Assembly: GCF_042675645.1 (NCBI RefSeq)
Contig: NZ_JBHTJH010000004.1
Coordinates: 1,116,001 to 1,180,000 of the forward strand
Direction of reading: 5' to 3'
Source of the DNA: Sungkyunkwania multivorans
Lineage (GTDB): Bacteria; Bacteroidota; Bacteroidia; Flavobacteriales; Flavobacteriaceae
DNA length: 64,000 nt
In this document: in pieces, positions 27,082 to 35,477 of the stretch
Layout of the letters: each line of letters begins with the position of its first letter
Position numbering within the stretch: the stretch's first letter is position 1
The notes under the pieces: model-generated
What the model was told of the DNA's origin: nothing
What the model saw: only the letters and a program-made list of their open reading frames with translations
The model's database searches: none
Program-made: the position numbers and the translations under genes

Positions 27082-27831
27082 ATGAAAATCTTTAAAAATT
27101 TTCTGTTGCTTGCTGCATGCGGAGCACTTCTGCTTTTCAGTTGTAGTAAAGACGAACAAGGAGTCAATTTCGATTCCAATGCTTTGGATGAACTCTCTGG
27201 AAAAGAGATTTTTAAAAGCGTTTTGTTTGCTGATGGTGTTTTGACAAGTAAAATTCCCGTACTGGCTAACAATTTTGATTTTGAGTCTTATTTCGACGAT
27301 GATGAATTGCAATTGTATAGAGAATTACAAGATGAAGTTCTCGGCTCTATCGATAGTCAATACCCAGAATACTTCGCGAGCTTCAAGCGAACCATGAGGT
27401 CTAACAACTTTGAGCTTATCAGACAGGCCATTACAGAGGCATCGACGATCGTAGTGAAAGCCTCGATGCAACTTCATGAAGCCGATTACGAAAAAGGCCA
27501 AGAGTTAACCAATTCTCTACTCGAAGACCAAGCGTTGAAAGGTCTAAAAATTGATGCAGAGGGTCGCAAAATTATGGACCTTAGAGCTGGGAATCTCAGA
27601 CAATCCTTTTTAAACGACAATAATGCCTTTGTATTGAATGTTGTCGTGCTTATCAATGTCGCTACAGCAGTAAACGTGGTCAACGTTGCCGTAGCTGTGA
27701 ATGCTGTAGCGGCAGTCGATACTGTGGTGGTCGTTACACGCGAGGAAGAAGAGCCACCAGAGGATCAACAACGAGATAGCAATAGTCTTATCTTGGATGA
27801 AATTTCCGCATCGATAATCGCAATGAATTAA
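27082..27831 (+). CDS. SdpC-like antimicrobial peptide precursor
   Basis: 249 residues. A signal peptide with possible lipobox (LLFSC, Cys21) is followed by a helical pro-region. LSGKEIFKSVLFADGVLT (39-55) and PEYFASFKRTMRSNNFELIR (95-114) match, position for position in places, B. subtilis SdpC as I recall it (SGEDYFRGLLFGQGEV; PQYMDELKQSIDS). Residues 182-218 are a continuous hydrophobic stretch of Val, Ala and Asn (with VAVNAVAAVDTVVVV) where SdpC holds its 42-residue secreted toxin. An acidic tail EEEEPPED and a short C-terminal helix follow. Unlike SdpC there is no cysteine after residue 21, so the SDP disulfide cannot form. The next two genes are homologues of sdpA and sdpB. Toxin activity is inferred. 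Confidence 0.8.
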   Translation: MKIFKNFLLLAACGALLLFSCSKDEQGVNFDSNALDELSGKEIFKSVLFADGVLTSKIPVLANNFDFESYFDDDELQLYRELQDEVLGSIDSQYPEYFASFKRTMRSNNFELIRQAITEASTIVVKASMQLHEADYEKGQELTNSLLEDQALKGLKIDAEGRKIMDLRAGNLRQSFLNDNNAFVLNVVVLINVATAVNVVNVAVAVNAVAAVDTVVVVTREEEEPPEDQQRDSNSLILDEISASIIAMN

Positions 27832-27848
27832 CTTAAGGACCTTGGCTT

Positions 27849-28397
27849 ATGAATGTAAAATGGTTTTTTATCGGCACTTTGGGATTGACAATTTCACTGA
27901 TCGCTTACACCTTAATAATCTTTATTAAAGGGAACCCCATATCGTTGCGATACAATATGGGCAACAAGATGAAGGTAAAGACATTTGTAAGCCAAGGTTT
28001 TAGTTTCTTCACTAAGGACCCTAAAACGGAGGTCTATAGGATATACAGCAAACAAAATGGATATGTCGAAGCGATCCCGCAAAGTAATTTTAGCGCGGGC
28101 AATTATTTTGGGGCAAGTAGAAAAAGAAGATTGGTAGAGGCTAAGCTAGAGATCATCTTTGGCATGCTGGATTCGACTGATTATGTGCAGCCAAAAATTG
28201 CATTGAATGAATTTCTATCATCTAGAGACTCTTTACCAACGATCGTCGTAGAGATGCAGCACGATTTCCTTTGCGAGGAATATTACATCGTTAAAAGCAA
28301 ACCCGAACCATGGCCACTGTTTTCGAGAAAGGTCGAAAGTTATTACCCATACCAGATCTGCAAGTTAGTCTTTAAATGTCCTTGGCCCTCATTATGA
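27849..28397 (+). CDS. SdpA-family peptide-maturation protein
   Basis: 182 residues. One N-terminal transmembrane helix (about 4-26), then a soluble domain. Landmarks shared with SdpA: FSFFTKDPKTE, NYFGASRKRRL, CEEYYIVKSKPEPWPLFS, and the final ICKLVFKC. In Bacillus, SdpA and SdpB are both needed to turn pro-SdpC into active toxin, without being proteases of known type. It starts 17 nt after the precursor gene and its stop overlaps the next start by 4 nt, so the three genes form one operon. Confidence 0.83.
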   Translation: MNVKWFFIGTLGLTISLIAYTLIIFIKGNPISLRYNMGNKMKVKTFVSQGFSFFTKDPKTEVYRIYSKQNGYVEAIPQSNFSAGNYFGASRKRRLVEAKLEIIFGMLDSTDYVQPKIALNEFLSSRDSLPTIVVEMQHDFLCEEYYIVKSKPEPWPLFSRKVESYYPYQICKLVFKCPWPSL

Positions 28398-29344
28398 AAG
28401 CAATCGAAAAAATCACCTCCAAGAATCAGTTCACGAACCTTTACGGTTTTACCAGAAGCCTATTGGCGTTGGGCACATTGATTACCTTGGCCTTCAACCA
28501 CCCCAGACTCCTTTTCTTTTATGGTTTGAATTTTGAAACGAGGTACATCAATGAAAGCTCGCTCACGTTCTTTAGCCTTTTCCCAGATGAATACTTGATA
28601 CTTGCCAAAGTAATTGCAATTATAGCCCTATTGATAGTCATAATAGGAATCTACCCTAGATATTTTGGGATTGTCCATTGGTACATAACCTTCAGCTTTT
28701 TGAAGGACTGCCCGGTGGTCGACGGAGGGGATCAAATCGCTTCAATTCTCACCCTATTATTGATCCCATTGACCTTATTGGACGCAAGAAAAAATCATTG
28801 GAATGATCCATCTAAGAAAAATGACAGTCCTTACAAGCAAATTATTGCGCATTTCATGTTTTTCCTCATACAATTACAGGTGTCGTTTATATATTTTGAC
28901 GCGGCGGTCTCTAAACTTAGTGTGAAAGAATGGATGAATGGGACGGCGGTATACTATTGGTTTACAAGCCCGACATTTGGAGTACATCCATGGTTAGAGC
29001 CATTGGTCTTTCCTTTGTTAAGAAATCCCATTTCCTTGACCATGATCACCTGGGGTGCCATTTTTCTGGAACTTTTGTTGGCTGCCGCCCTTTTCATGAA
29101 TTATGGTCGGCGAAAGTATCTTTTGTTTGCGGGTATTGCTTTTCATTTCCTGATCATACTAGTTCATGGTCTCCCAAGCTTCTTTTGCAGCATGACTGCT
29201 TGCCTCATATTATATCTATTGCCTTCTGATCACCGATTTAATATGGAGAAGATCAAAAGTTTAAGAATAACATTATCTAAAGCAATTAAAAAGAATATCC
29301 TGTCATTACCTAAACGGGTCAGTTCGGGCAAATTGGTCAGATAG
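28394..29344 (+). CDS. SdpB-family membrane protein (HTTM type)
   Basis: 316 residues from ATG 28394. An ATG at 28376 is in frame, but the 28394 start gives the ATGA overlap with the sdpA-like stop. About six to seven hydrophobic helices with the HTTM/vitamin K-dependent carboxylase-like arrangement: an N-terminal FTRSLLALGTL helix, the HWYITFSFLKDCPVVDGGDQ segment and FDAAVSKLSVKEWMNGTAVY are typical of SdpB. In Bacillus it acts in the membrane with SdpA to mature the SDP toxin. The C-terminus is a basic cytoplasmic tail. It is the last gene of the operon. Confidence 0.85.
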   Translation: MKAIEKITSKNQFTNLYGFTRSLLALGTLITLAFNHPRLLFFYGLNFETRYINESSLTFFSLFPDEYLILAKVIAIIALLIVIIGIYPRYFGIVHWYITFSFLKDCPVVDGGDQIASILTLLLIPLTLLDARKNHWNDPSKKNDSPYKQIIAHFMFFLIQLQVSFIYFDAAVSKLSVKEWMNGTAVYYWFTSPTFGVHPWLEPLVFPLLRNPISLTMITWGAIFLELLLAAALFMNYGRRKYLLFAGIAFHFLIILVHGLPSFFCSMTACLILYLLPSDHRFNMEKIKSLRITLSKAIKKNILSLPKRVSSGKLVR

Positions 29345-29422
29345 CTATAATGCTGTCTATTGAGGAAATATTTGCAGCGCGCGGCTGAAACAATTACTTT
29401 AAAACCAATGAATCTGTAAATA

Positions 29423-31117
29423 TCATAAGAACCTTAATTGCCCCGTGGCATTGATCTTTGCCAATTTTTGACTAAGGTTCTTTGCTGCAAGGCGATATAC
29501 CTTTATCTTCTCTTCGCCACTTTTGCTATCTCGTATCGTAAGTTTAAAATAGGTTGGAAACAAGGTCTCATTTCCTTTATACGAGAGATTGATTTCCCAA
29601 CTGTCTGTTAGTTGATCGATAAAAAACCGTTCAGACGAGTATCCGTAGACCTTTTCATTATTGATACGCTCGGCATTTTCAGAAATGGTATGATTCCATG
29701 TATGAAAGTATCCGTCTTGGTTAACAAAATGCAGATCAAATTGGGCATCTTGGTTATTCCATTCAACAAGGATCTCTATATCATTGGTTTCCTGATCTTC
29801 ATAGACAAAGGTATATGCTTCATCTTCATTGCTAAGCTTCAACGCGGATAAATTGCGCTCGTACTTTAAAAGTTGTTTGAGTGTTGCATTCTGCTCAATG
29901 TTGTGCATCTTGAAAATGATCCCGTTATACAAGTTCTCTGAAAGCTTAAGATTGTTCAATCTCGCTTCTGCTTTAGCCAGATCACGCACACTTTGAATCG
30001 TAGGCGCCATGGTCGCTATATTCTTATAAATATCTTTGGACGCTTCAAAATAGCCGATCTCATCCAGTTTATAGGCCATTGCCCTTAATGCTTCCACATT
30101 ATCGGGGAATGTATTAGCTATCCCATTCAAAATTGCTAGTGGCTTAAAGTCATCGGGGAAATTTTTACTGAAATGATCAAAGCTAGTGATGTAGAAATCC
30201 AGTAAGTGGCCATAGGTCTTTCGTTGATTTTCGTATTCGAGATAAGCACGTTCAAAATTACCAGTCATCTTATTATATTCCGAGATGTACTTTGGAGACC
30301 CTGTTTGTACGGTTTCAAATGCTACCGTAGGTTGGTCAAACTTTTCCTTATCTGTGATCTTGGCCTTGAGACCACTATCGGGGTCGACATAATTCTTAGT
30401 ATTTATAATGATCACCCCTCCTGCTCCAAGGGTACCATACGGATTCAACTGAGTAAGGTTCTTTAGAAGTACCAGCTTCTCTATGAGCTGAACATCTATC
30501 CATGTGGGGATATCCCTGACGACCAAGCCATCGATATCCCATGCGACAGGAATCACAGCGTTTCTTAGCGCCCCAAATGATGTAGGGCGACGCAGCACTA
30601 CCCGCGCGCTGCCACCATTACCCAAAACTCTAACACCTGGCATACTTTGAACAAGGGCTATAATATCGGGAGGGAATCTTCGGATCTCATTCTGAGTAAG
30701 CACGTCGCTGGGGGCAATGCCAGAGACCCTCCTTTTTCCAAAGGCACCAAATATTTTCTTCTTCTCCCTGGCCTTTTGCTTTTCCGAGCTGCGCTTTTTT
30801 TGCTTCGACAGTACCACTTCATCCAAATACACTTCGTCATCAACCAGCACGATCTCTAAAGGTCTTATGAACTGCGTTACCTTAAAAGTGAAATTTTTCT
30901 TTCCAACATAGGAAACTCGAATCCGCTGGCCCTGAGTTGCATTTATAGAAAATTGTCCATCTTTATCGGTAATGGTCGTAGAATTATCGTTCAGATTATA
31001 TATACTGGCATTCACAATAGGTCCATTGAGCCCTTTTACTATTCCTGTGATTTGTTGTTGGCAGTATGTTATGCCATAATTGATGAGTACAATTGATGCT
31101 AGTAACTTTAACTTCAT
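29423..31117 (-). CDS. CarboxypepD_reg plus TonB-plug protein without barrel
   Basis: 564 residues. Signal peptide to about residue 20, CarboxypepD_reg-like domain (QITGIVKGLNGPIVNASIYN), a basic linker with KQKKRSSEKQKAREKKK, then a TonB-receptor plug (about 135-245: SMPGVRVLGNGGSARVVLRR, AVIPVAWDIDGLV, NPYGTLGAGGVIIINTK). Instead of a 22-strand barrel there follow ~150 residues of TPR-like helices (YENQRKTYGHLL, FEASKDIYKNIA) and a beta-rich C-terminus. It cannot be a transporter alone. It converges on the Sdp-like operon. Function unknown. Confidence 0.72.
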   Translation of the reverse strand: MKLKLLASIVLINYGITYCQQQITGIVKGLNGPIVNASIYNLNDNSTTITDKDGQFSINATQGQRIRVSYVGKKNFTFKVTQFIRPLEIVLVDDEVYLDEVVLSKQKKRSSEKQKAREKKKIFGAFGKRRVSGIAPSDVLTQNEIRRFPPDIIALVQSMPGVRVLGNGGSARVVLRRPTSFGALRNAVIPVAWDIDGLVVRDIPTWIDVQLIEKLVLLKNLTQLNPYGTLGAGGVIIINTKNYVDPDSGLKAKITDKEKFDQPTVAFETVQTGSPKYISEYNKMTGNFERAYLEYENQRKTYGHLLDFYITSFDHFSKNFPDDFKPLAILNGIANTFPDNVEALRAMAYKLDEIGYFEASKDIYKNIATMAPTIQSVRDLAKAEARLNNLKLSENLYNGIIFKMHNIEQNATLKQLLKYERNLSALKLSNEDEAYTFVYEDQETNDIEILVEWNNQDAQFDLHFVNQDGYFHTWNHTISENAERINNEKVYGYSSERFFIDQLTDSWEINLSYKGNETLFPTYFKLTIRDSKSGEEKIKVYRLAAKNLSQKLAKINATGQLRFL

Positions 31118-31346
31118 ACCCTAAAAGATTAAAATAGCTTTTTACTGGCCTTACCAAACAAATAAATATATAAACATCTGGTAACCATATAAATATACTA
31201 ATACGTCATCATACTTTTTTATCTTTTAGATCAACTTTACCATTTACAGCGTGCTCATCTAAATTTATCATGGAATATAAATCAGTGCAAAATGCTGAAG
31301 CATCTTTTAGTAAGGCCAGGTCTGTAACTCGTACGAAGTTTGAGGT
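31118..31346. other. Intergenic region, no gene seen
   Basis: AT-rich upstream region of the plug/TPR gene (which reads away to the left). Short runs of AAATATATAAA type occur near 31161-31175. No terminator or clear -7/-33 pair found. Confidence 0.4.
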
Positions 31347-32681
31347 CTACTTTGTTATATGCTGACCATCTTCAGAGATGAGTAAAAGTTTCGTTTGCCG
31401 TCCATTGACATATCTATGGCCCATATCGTCATAAAAACCAGCTTCTTCGAGCATTACCCTGATCTCTTTTTTCCATTCTTTGAGAAATACCTTGGTGTTA
31501 AGTTCTATTGCATATACGGTATTAGGGTATAATGGATAGTCCCCGTTCACCGGAACGCCTCCTTGTGAATCCCACATACCAATGGTGGGTCCCGCACTGT
31601 GTCCGTATAATCCAAGAGGGTGCGTATAAATTTGCGGTTTAAGGCCTTCTCCTTTCGCTTCACTCAACGATTTGAGCAAAATTTCATTCCCCGTTCTCCC
31701 TGTTTTAAAATTACGCGTCAATATATCCTGCAGTCGATTACCTTCCTTGAGCGCGTCTTTTAAAAATGCTGGCGCTTCTTGCTCACCAGACTTTAGTACA
31801 TAGGCCAATTCTTGGCAATCGGTATTTAATCTCAAGTAAGTGATGCCAAAATCGCAATGAAGCAGATCGCCCGGCCGTATCACATCTAACTTTGGCTTAT
31901 TATCAAAAGCATATAGGTCACTATTTTCCGCTCTTTGCACATCCACTGTAGGATGAAACCAGGTCTCTAAACCCAAGGACCTTACCTTATCGCGCATCCA
32001 CCAGACCACATCTTCGGTCGTAGTGACGCCTGGTGTGATCACATTTGCTGAAAAGGCTTCTTCTATGATTTGATGAGTAATATGCACCAAATGACTATAA
32101 ATGGCCATCTCACGTTCCGTCCTAGTTTCTATCCATCCAATGGCCAACTTCTCGGCAGAGACGACCCTTTTTTGGAATTTCTTGGGAAGTCTTGTCATGA
32201 ATGCATCATGGTCGGTCTTCACTATCCCGTCGGCAATCCCAAAATGATCAGAATAGTTAAGACCGATCTTTTTTGGATTTTTTCCTATGATCAGGTCAAT
32301 GAGTGCCTGCCATTGATCGGGCTGTTTTTCCTTGTTCCAAACAGATTTGATATTCTTGCCAATATCATAACGGGCGATGGCTAATTTTTCAATGGTGCTC
32401 TTTGATCTATCTCGGAAGAAGACCAAAATGGTTCTTCGCCTAGCATTTAACCAGGTGGCTGGCAGCATCGTCCTCAATACAGGGTCCTCGTTGTATTCTC
32501 TAGAGATCACGATCCACATGTCGATATCCGCTCGGTCCATCAATGTTGGCAGAAGGTCATTGAAGCGTTCTTCTAATATCTCATCTACGATCTTGGCTCG
32601 TTCTCTTTCGGGCAGTATGTGTTGCGAATAACTATAGATCGATAAAATTGAAAACAGGAAAAGTATGGTCTTTTTCATCAA
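31347..32681 (-). CDS. M24-family metallopeptidase (Xaa-Pro aminopeptidase-like), exported
   Basis: 444 residues with a signal peptide (IYSYSQ). The N-terminal creatinase-like domain contains DMWIVISREYNEDP. The C-terminal pita-bread fold keeps the metal ligands: Asp pair in LHCDFGITYLRLNTDCQ, His in LYGHSAGP, Glu in YAIELNTK and in VMLEEAGFY. It probably cleaves dipeptide or X-Pro bonds in the periplasm. The gene stands alone between unrelated neighbours. Confidence 0.85.
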   Translation of the reverse strand: MMKKTILFLFSILSIYSYSQHILPERERAKIVDEILEERFNDLLPTLMDRADIDMWIVISREYNEDPVLRTMLPATWLNARRRTILVFFRDRSKSTIEKLAIARYDIGKNIKSVWNKEKQPDQWQALIDLIIGKNPKKIGLNYSDHFGIADGIVKTDHDAFMTRLPKKFQKRVVSAEKLAIGWIETRTEREMAIYSHLVHITHQIIEEAFSANVITPGVTTTEDVVWWMRDKVRSLGLETWFHPTVDVQRAENSDLYAFDNKPKLDVIRPGDLLHCDFGITYLRLNTDCQELAYVLKSGEQEAPAFLKDALKEGNRLQDILTRNFKTGRTGNEILLKSLSEAKGEGLKPQIYTHPLGLYGHSAGPTIGMWDSQGGVPVNGDYPLYPNTVYAIELNTKVFLKEWKKEIRVMLEEAGFYDDMGHRYVNGRQTKLLLISEDGQHITK

Positions 32682-32749
32682 AACGAAGTTGGATAATTAG
32701 TCATTATAAAGAAACTAAATATTATTCGGAGTTCCTTCTTTACAGGCGA

Positions 32750-32785
32750 TATATTTGAATTTCTTGCTAAAAATCAGTATCTTAA
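32750..32785 (+). promoter_or_regulatory. Promoter candidates for the DoxX gene
   Basis: TATATTTG at 32750-32757 is a full -7 match. Its TTTG (32754-32757) could instead serve as a -33 element for TATCTTAA at 32778-32785 with a 20-nt spacer. Either would give a 5' leader of 35-65 nt. Confidence 0.4.
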
Positions 32786-32828
32786 AGTCCCTGTTATAGG
32801 AACCAAAACCATTAAAAAACAACCAATT

Positions 32829-33251
32829 ATGGGAACTGTAAAAACCTTGAACAAATGGGCCAACGCACATACCTATATTCCTCTGGATATCATACGTATA
32901 GCCCTTGGTGTCTTTTTATTCATCAAAGGGACAGCCTTTGTGACCAATATCCAATCTTTGGTAGAACTGGTGCAACCACTGAAAGGATGGGGCGGCACTA
33001 TGTTATTGATGCATTATATCGCACCAGCACATATGGTCGGTGGAGTAATGATCGCTTTTGGATTACTTACACGCTGGTCAACACTCTCACAGATACCCAT
33101 ACTTGTAGGAGCGGTGATGATCAACTTCGTAGGCGAAATGCAAACCGGTAATTTTATCACTTCGATCATTGTTTTGATGTTACTCGTCTTCTTTACAGTT
33201 TATGGGTCTGGCAAGCATTCTGCGGATTATTATTTTAAGATGCAACAATAA
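32829..33251 (+). CDS. DoxX-family membrane protein
   Basis: 140 residues, four transmembrane helices. The first helix carries IIRIALGVFLFIKGTAF and the third region HMVGGVMIAFGLLTRW, typical of DoxX. Members are linked to sulfur metabolism or redox balance at the membrane in a few species; here no partner is adjacent, so the role is open. A strong terminator follows the stop. Confidence 0.82.
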   Translation: MGTVKTLNKWANAHTYIPLDIIRIALGVFLFIKGTAFVTNIQSLVELVQPLKGWGGTMLLMHYIAPAHMVGGVMIAFGLLTRWSTLSQIPILVGAVMINFVGEMQTGNFITSIIVLMLLVFFTVYGSGKHSADYYFKMQQ

Positions 33252-33265
33252 AAAGAAAAGTTGTC

Positions 33266-33297
33266 AAAAGAAAGAGCGCCCTTAGGCGCTCTTTTGC
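33266..33297. terminator. Bidirectional terminator after DoxX
   Basis: AAGAGCGCC-ctta-GGCGCTCTT, a perfect 9-bp stem with A-rich left and T-rich right flank. Serves DoxX on the plus strand and the VWA gene on the minus strand. Confidence 0.88.
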
Positions 33298-33344
33298 TTC
33301 TAAAAAGAAGCATCATCAAACTAACCAACCATTACCCTTCGTAT

Positions 33345-35465
33345 CTATTCGATAGTCTTGATAAGTCGAATGAATTCTGCCCGGTACCCTTTTCGGTCTT
33401 TACCTCTACCCGACTTGGCCAAGGCTATGATGTCATTGAGTGTAGCGCCGTTATCGTATTTCGATTTACGCAATCGCATTCCTAATAAAGCCACGGCCGA
33501 AGCAAACTTGAAATCTGAAGATATCGATGCTATTTCATCTTTTTGAACATGAACCATTTCGATACTTTTGGTACCATCTGGTTTCTTGTATCTAAACTTC
33601 ACTGTAAAGAGTTCATCGGAATTTGCATCATTTTGAATCGCTTGGGTGTATTTCAATTCATCAACCGATTTCAGGTATTCTGAAGATACCCCTGCTGGAA
33701 TCACCTCATATAAAGCAGTCACCTTGTGCCCGCTTCCCAACTCGCCTGCATCTTTGGTGTCATCCTTGAAATCCTCGTCCGCCAATAATCGATTCTCATA
33801 GCCGATCAATCGATATGCCTGTACCTTTGTAGGATTGAATTCTACTTGAATTTTCACATCTTTGGCAATAGTATATAATGTTCCACCAAACTCAGCACCA
33901 AACACCTTTTGCGCCTCTAGCATAGTATCTATATAAGCATGATTCCCGTTGCCTTTGTCCGCAAGTGTCTCTAATTTCGAATCCTTGTAATTTCCCATTC
34001 CAAAACCCAAAACCGATAGAAACACACCACTTTCGCGTTTTTCTTCAATCAGCTCTTCCATGGCCTTATCGCTGGAAGCCCCGACGTTAAAATCCCCATC
34101 TGTAGCTAAAATGACGCGATTATTACCCCACTTCTTGAAATTCTTTTCTGCCAATCTATAAGCTAGCTTTATCCCGGCACCACCAGCTGTTGAACCACCT
34201 GCTTCGAGATTGTTAAGTGCAGCAAGTATTTCTTCTTTCTTATCACCCGATGTTGGTTTCAATACTACTCCTGCCGCTCCTGCATAGACAACGATGGACA
34301 CTTTGTCCTCTGCCCGCAATTGATTTACAAGCAGTCGGAATGCTGACTTTAGCAATGGCAGTTTATTCGCTGCGCTCATCGAACCAGATACGTCTATTAA
34401 AAACGTTAGGTTCGTTGAAGGAATGGCCTTTGATTCATACTCTTTTCCTTGTAATCCTATTCGAACCAGTTTGGTGTCTTGATTCCAAGGTGTGATACCA
34501 ACTTCTGTATTAATCGAAAAGGGATGTTCATCTGTGGGTTGCGGATAGGAATAGTCAAAATAATTGATCATTTCTTCGATCTTTACAGCGTCTGGAAAAA
34601 TTTGCTGGCCATTATTGATCATTCGTCGTATGTTGCTATACGAGGCTTTATCAACATCGATAGAAAAAGTAGATAGCGGTGACAATGAAACTCGCTCAAA
34701 ATCGTTCTCATTGATCTGTGAATAGGATTCATCATTTTCAATTCGATAATTACCTGCTCTTGTCGTTATTACAATGCAACCGTGTTTTGCGATCTTTCCA
34801 AATCTGGATCTGGCGTCAGCACCTTTATAGACATTCATTTTTTCAATTTCATTGGGGTCTATACCAGCCACAATACCATTATACAATTTTTGAATGGGCA
34901 CCCCATCCACGATATACAACGGCTCTTTCCCTGGTTTTATAGCATGTTGTCCTCTAATCAGTACATTGGTTCCACTACCAGTCACACCATTATTGTTGCT
35001 TATTGACACTCCAGATACTTTACCTTTCAACTGATTTGCCAGTGTAGAATGATAGGCCTTTTGTTCTTGCCTTTTGAGCTGTGCTTTAGAAGGTTTGTGA
35101 TTTCTTGCGACATAATATCCCGAAACTGCTCTGCTTCTACTTACGCCATAACCGACGACCACCACCTCGTCCAATTCACTTGATGACTGCATAGAAACGT
35201 TGATGACATTAGCTACCCCAATGGTGACTTCCTGACTATCATAACCAACATAGGCGAATACCAATATTTCTCCGAAATTTGCCGTGATCGAATAATTACC
35301 ATCAAAGTCGGTTGTCGTCCCATTACTGGTACCTTTGACAATGACAGTGGCTCCAGGAAGTGGATGGCCGGAATCGTCCGAAACTGTTCCTGTAATGTTT
35401 TTCTGTTGGGCAACGGCGATCGTTCCGATCATCGTTGCGATTAAAATTGAAACAAAATTTTTCAT
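33345..35465 (-). CDS. TonB-plug/von Willebrand A fusion protein (YfbK-like)
   Basis: 706 residues. Signal peptide, then CarboxypepD_reg domain (ITGTVSDDSGHPLPGATVIV), the SusC hallmark SELDEVVVVGYG, and a plug domain (LKGKVSGVSISNNNGVTGSG, PLYIVDGVPI). From about residue 250 the sequence changes to a YfbK-type protein: LSTFSIDVDKASYSNIRR, a VWA domain with intact MIDAS motif DVSGSMS near 355, and a C-terminal DUF3520-like domain. YfbK-type VWA proteins are envelope proteins of unknown function in many Bacteroidota; the plug fusion makes outer-membrane association likely. It is followed 12 nt upstream by another plug-only gene. Confidence 0.82.
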   Translation of the reverse strand: MKNFVSILIATMIGTIAVAQQKNITGTVSDDSGHPLPGATVIVKGTSNGTTTDFDGNYSITANFGEILVFAYVGYDSQEVTIGVANVINVSMQSSSELDEVVVVGYGVSRSRAVSGYYVARNHKPSKAQLKRQEQKAYHSTLANQLKGKVSGVSISNNNGVTGSGTNVLIRGQHAIKPGKEPLYIVDGVPIQKLYNGIVAGIDPNEIEKMNVYKGADARSRFGKIAKHGCIVITTRAGNYRIENDESYSQINENDFERVSLSPLSTFSIDVDKASYSNIRRMINNGQQIFPDAVKIEEMINYFDYSYPQPTDEHPFSINTEVGITPWNQDTKLVRIGLQGKEYESKAIPSTNLTFLIDVSGSMSAANKLPLLKSAFRLLVNQLRAEDKVSIVVYAGAAGVVLKPTSGDKKEEILAALNNLEAGGSTAGGAGIKLAYRLAEKNFKKWGNNRVILATDGDFNVGASSDKAMEELIEEKRESGVFLSVLGFGMGNYKDSKLETLADKGNGNHAYIDTMLEAQKVFGAEFGGTLYTIAKDVKIQVEFNPTKVQAYRLIGYENRLLADEDFKDDTKDAGELGSGHKVTALYEVIPAGVSSEYLKSVDELKYTQAIQNDANSDELFTVKFRYKKPDGTKSIEMVHVQKDEIASISSDFKFASAVALLGMRLRKSKYDNGATLNDIIALAKSGRGKDRKGYRAEFIRLIKTIE

Positions 35466-35477
35466 AATGGTCAGTGT

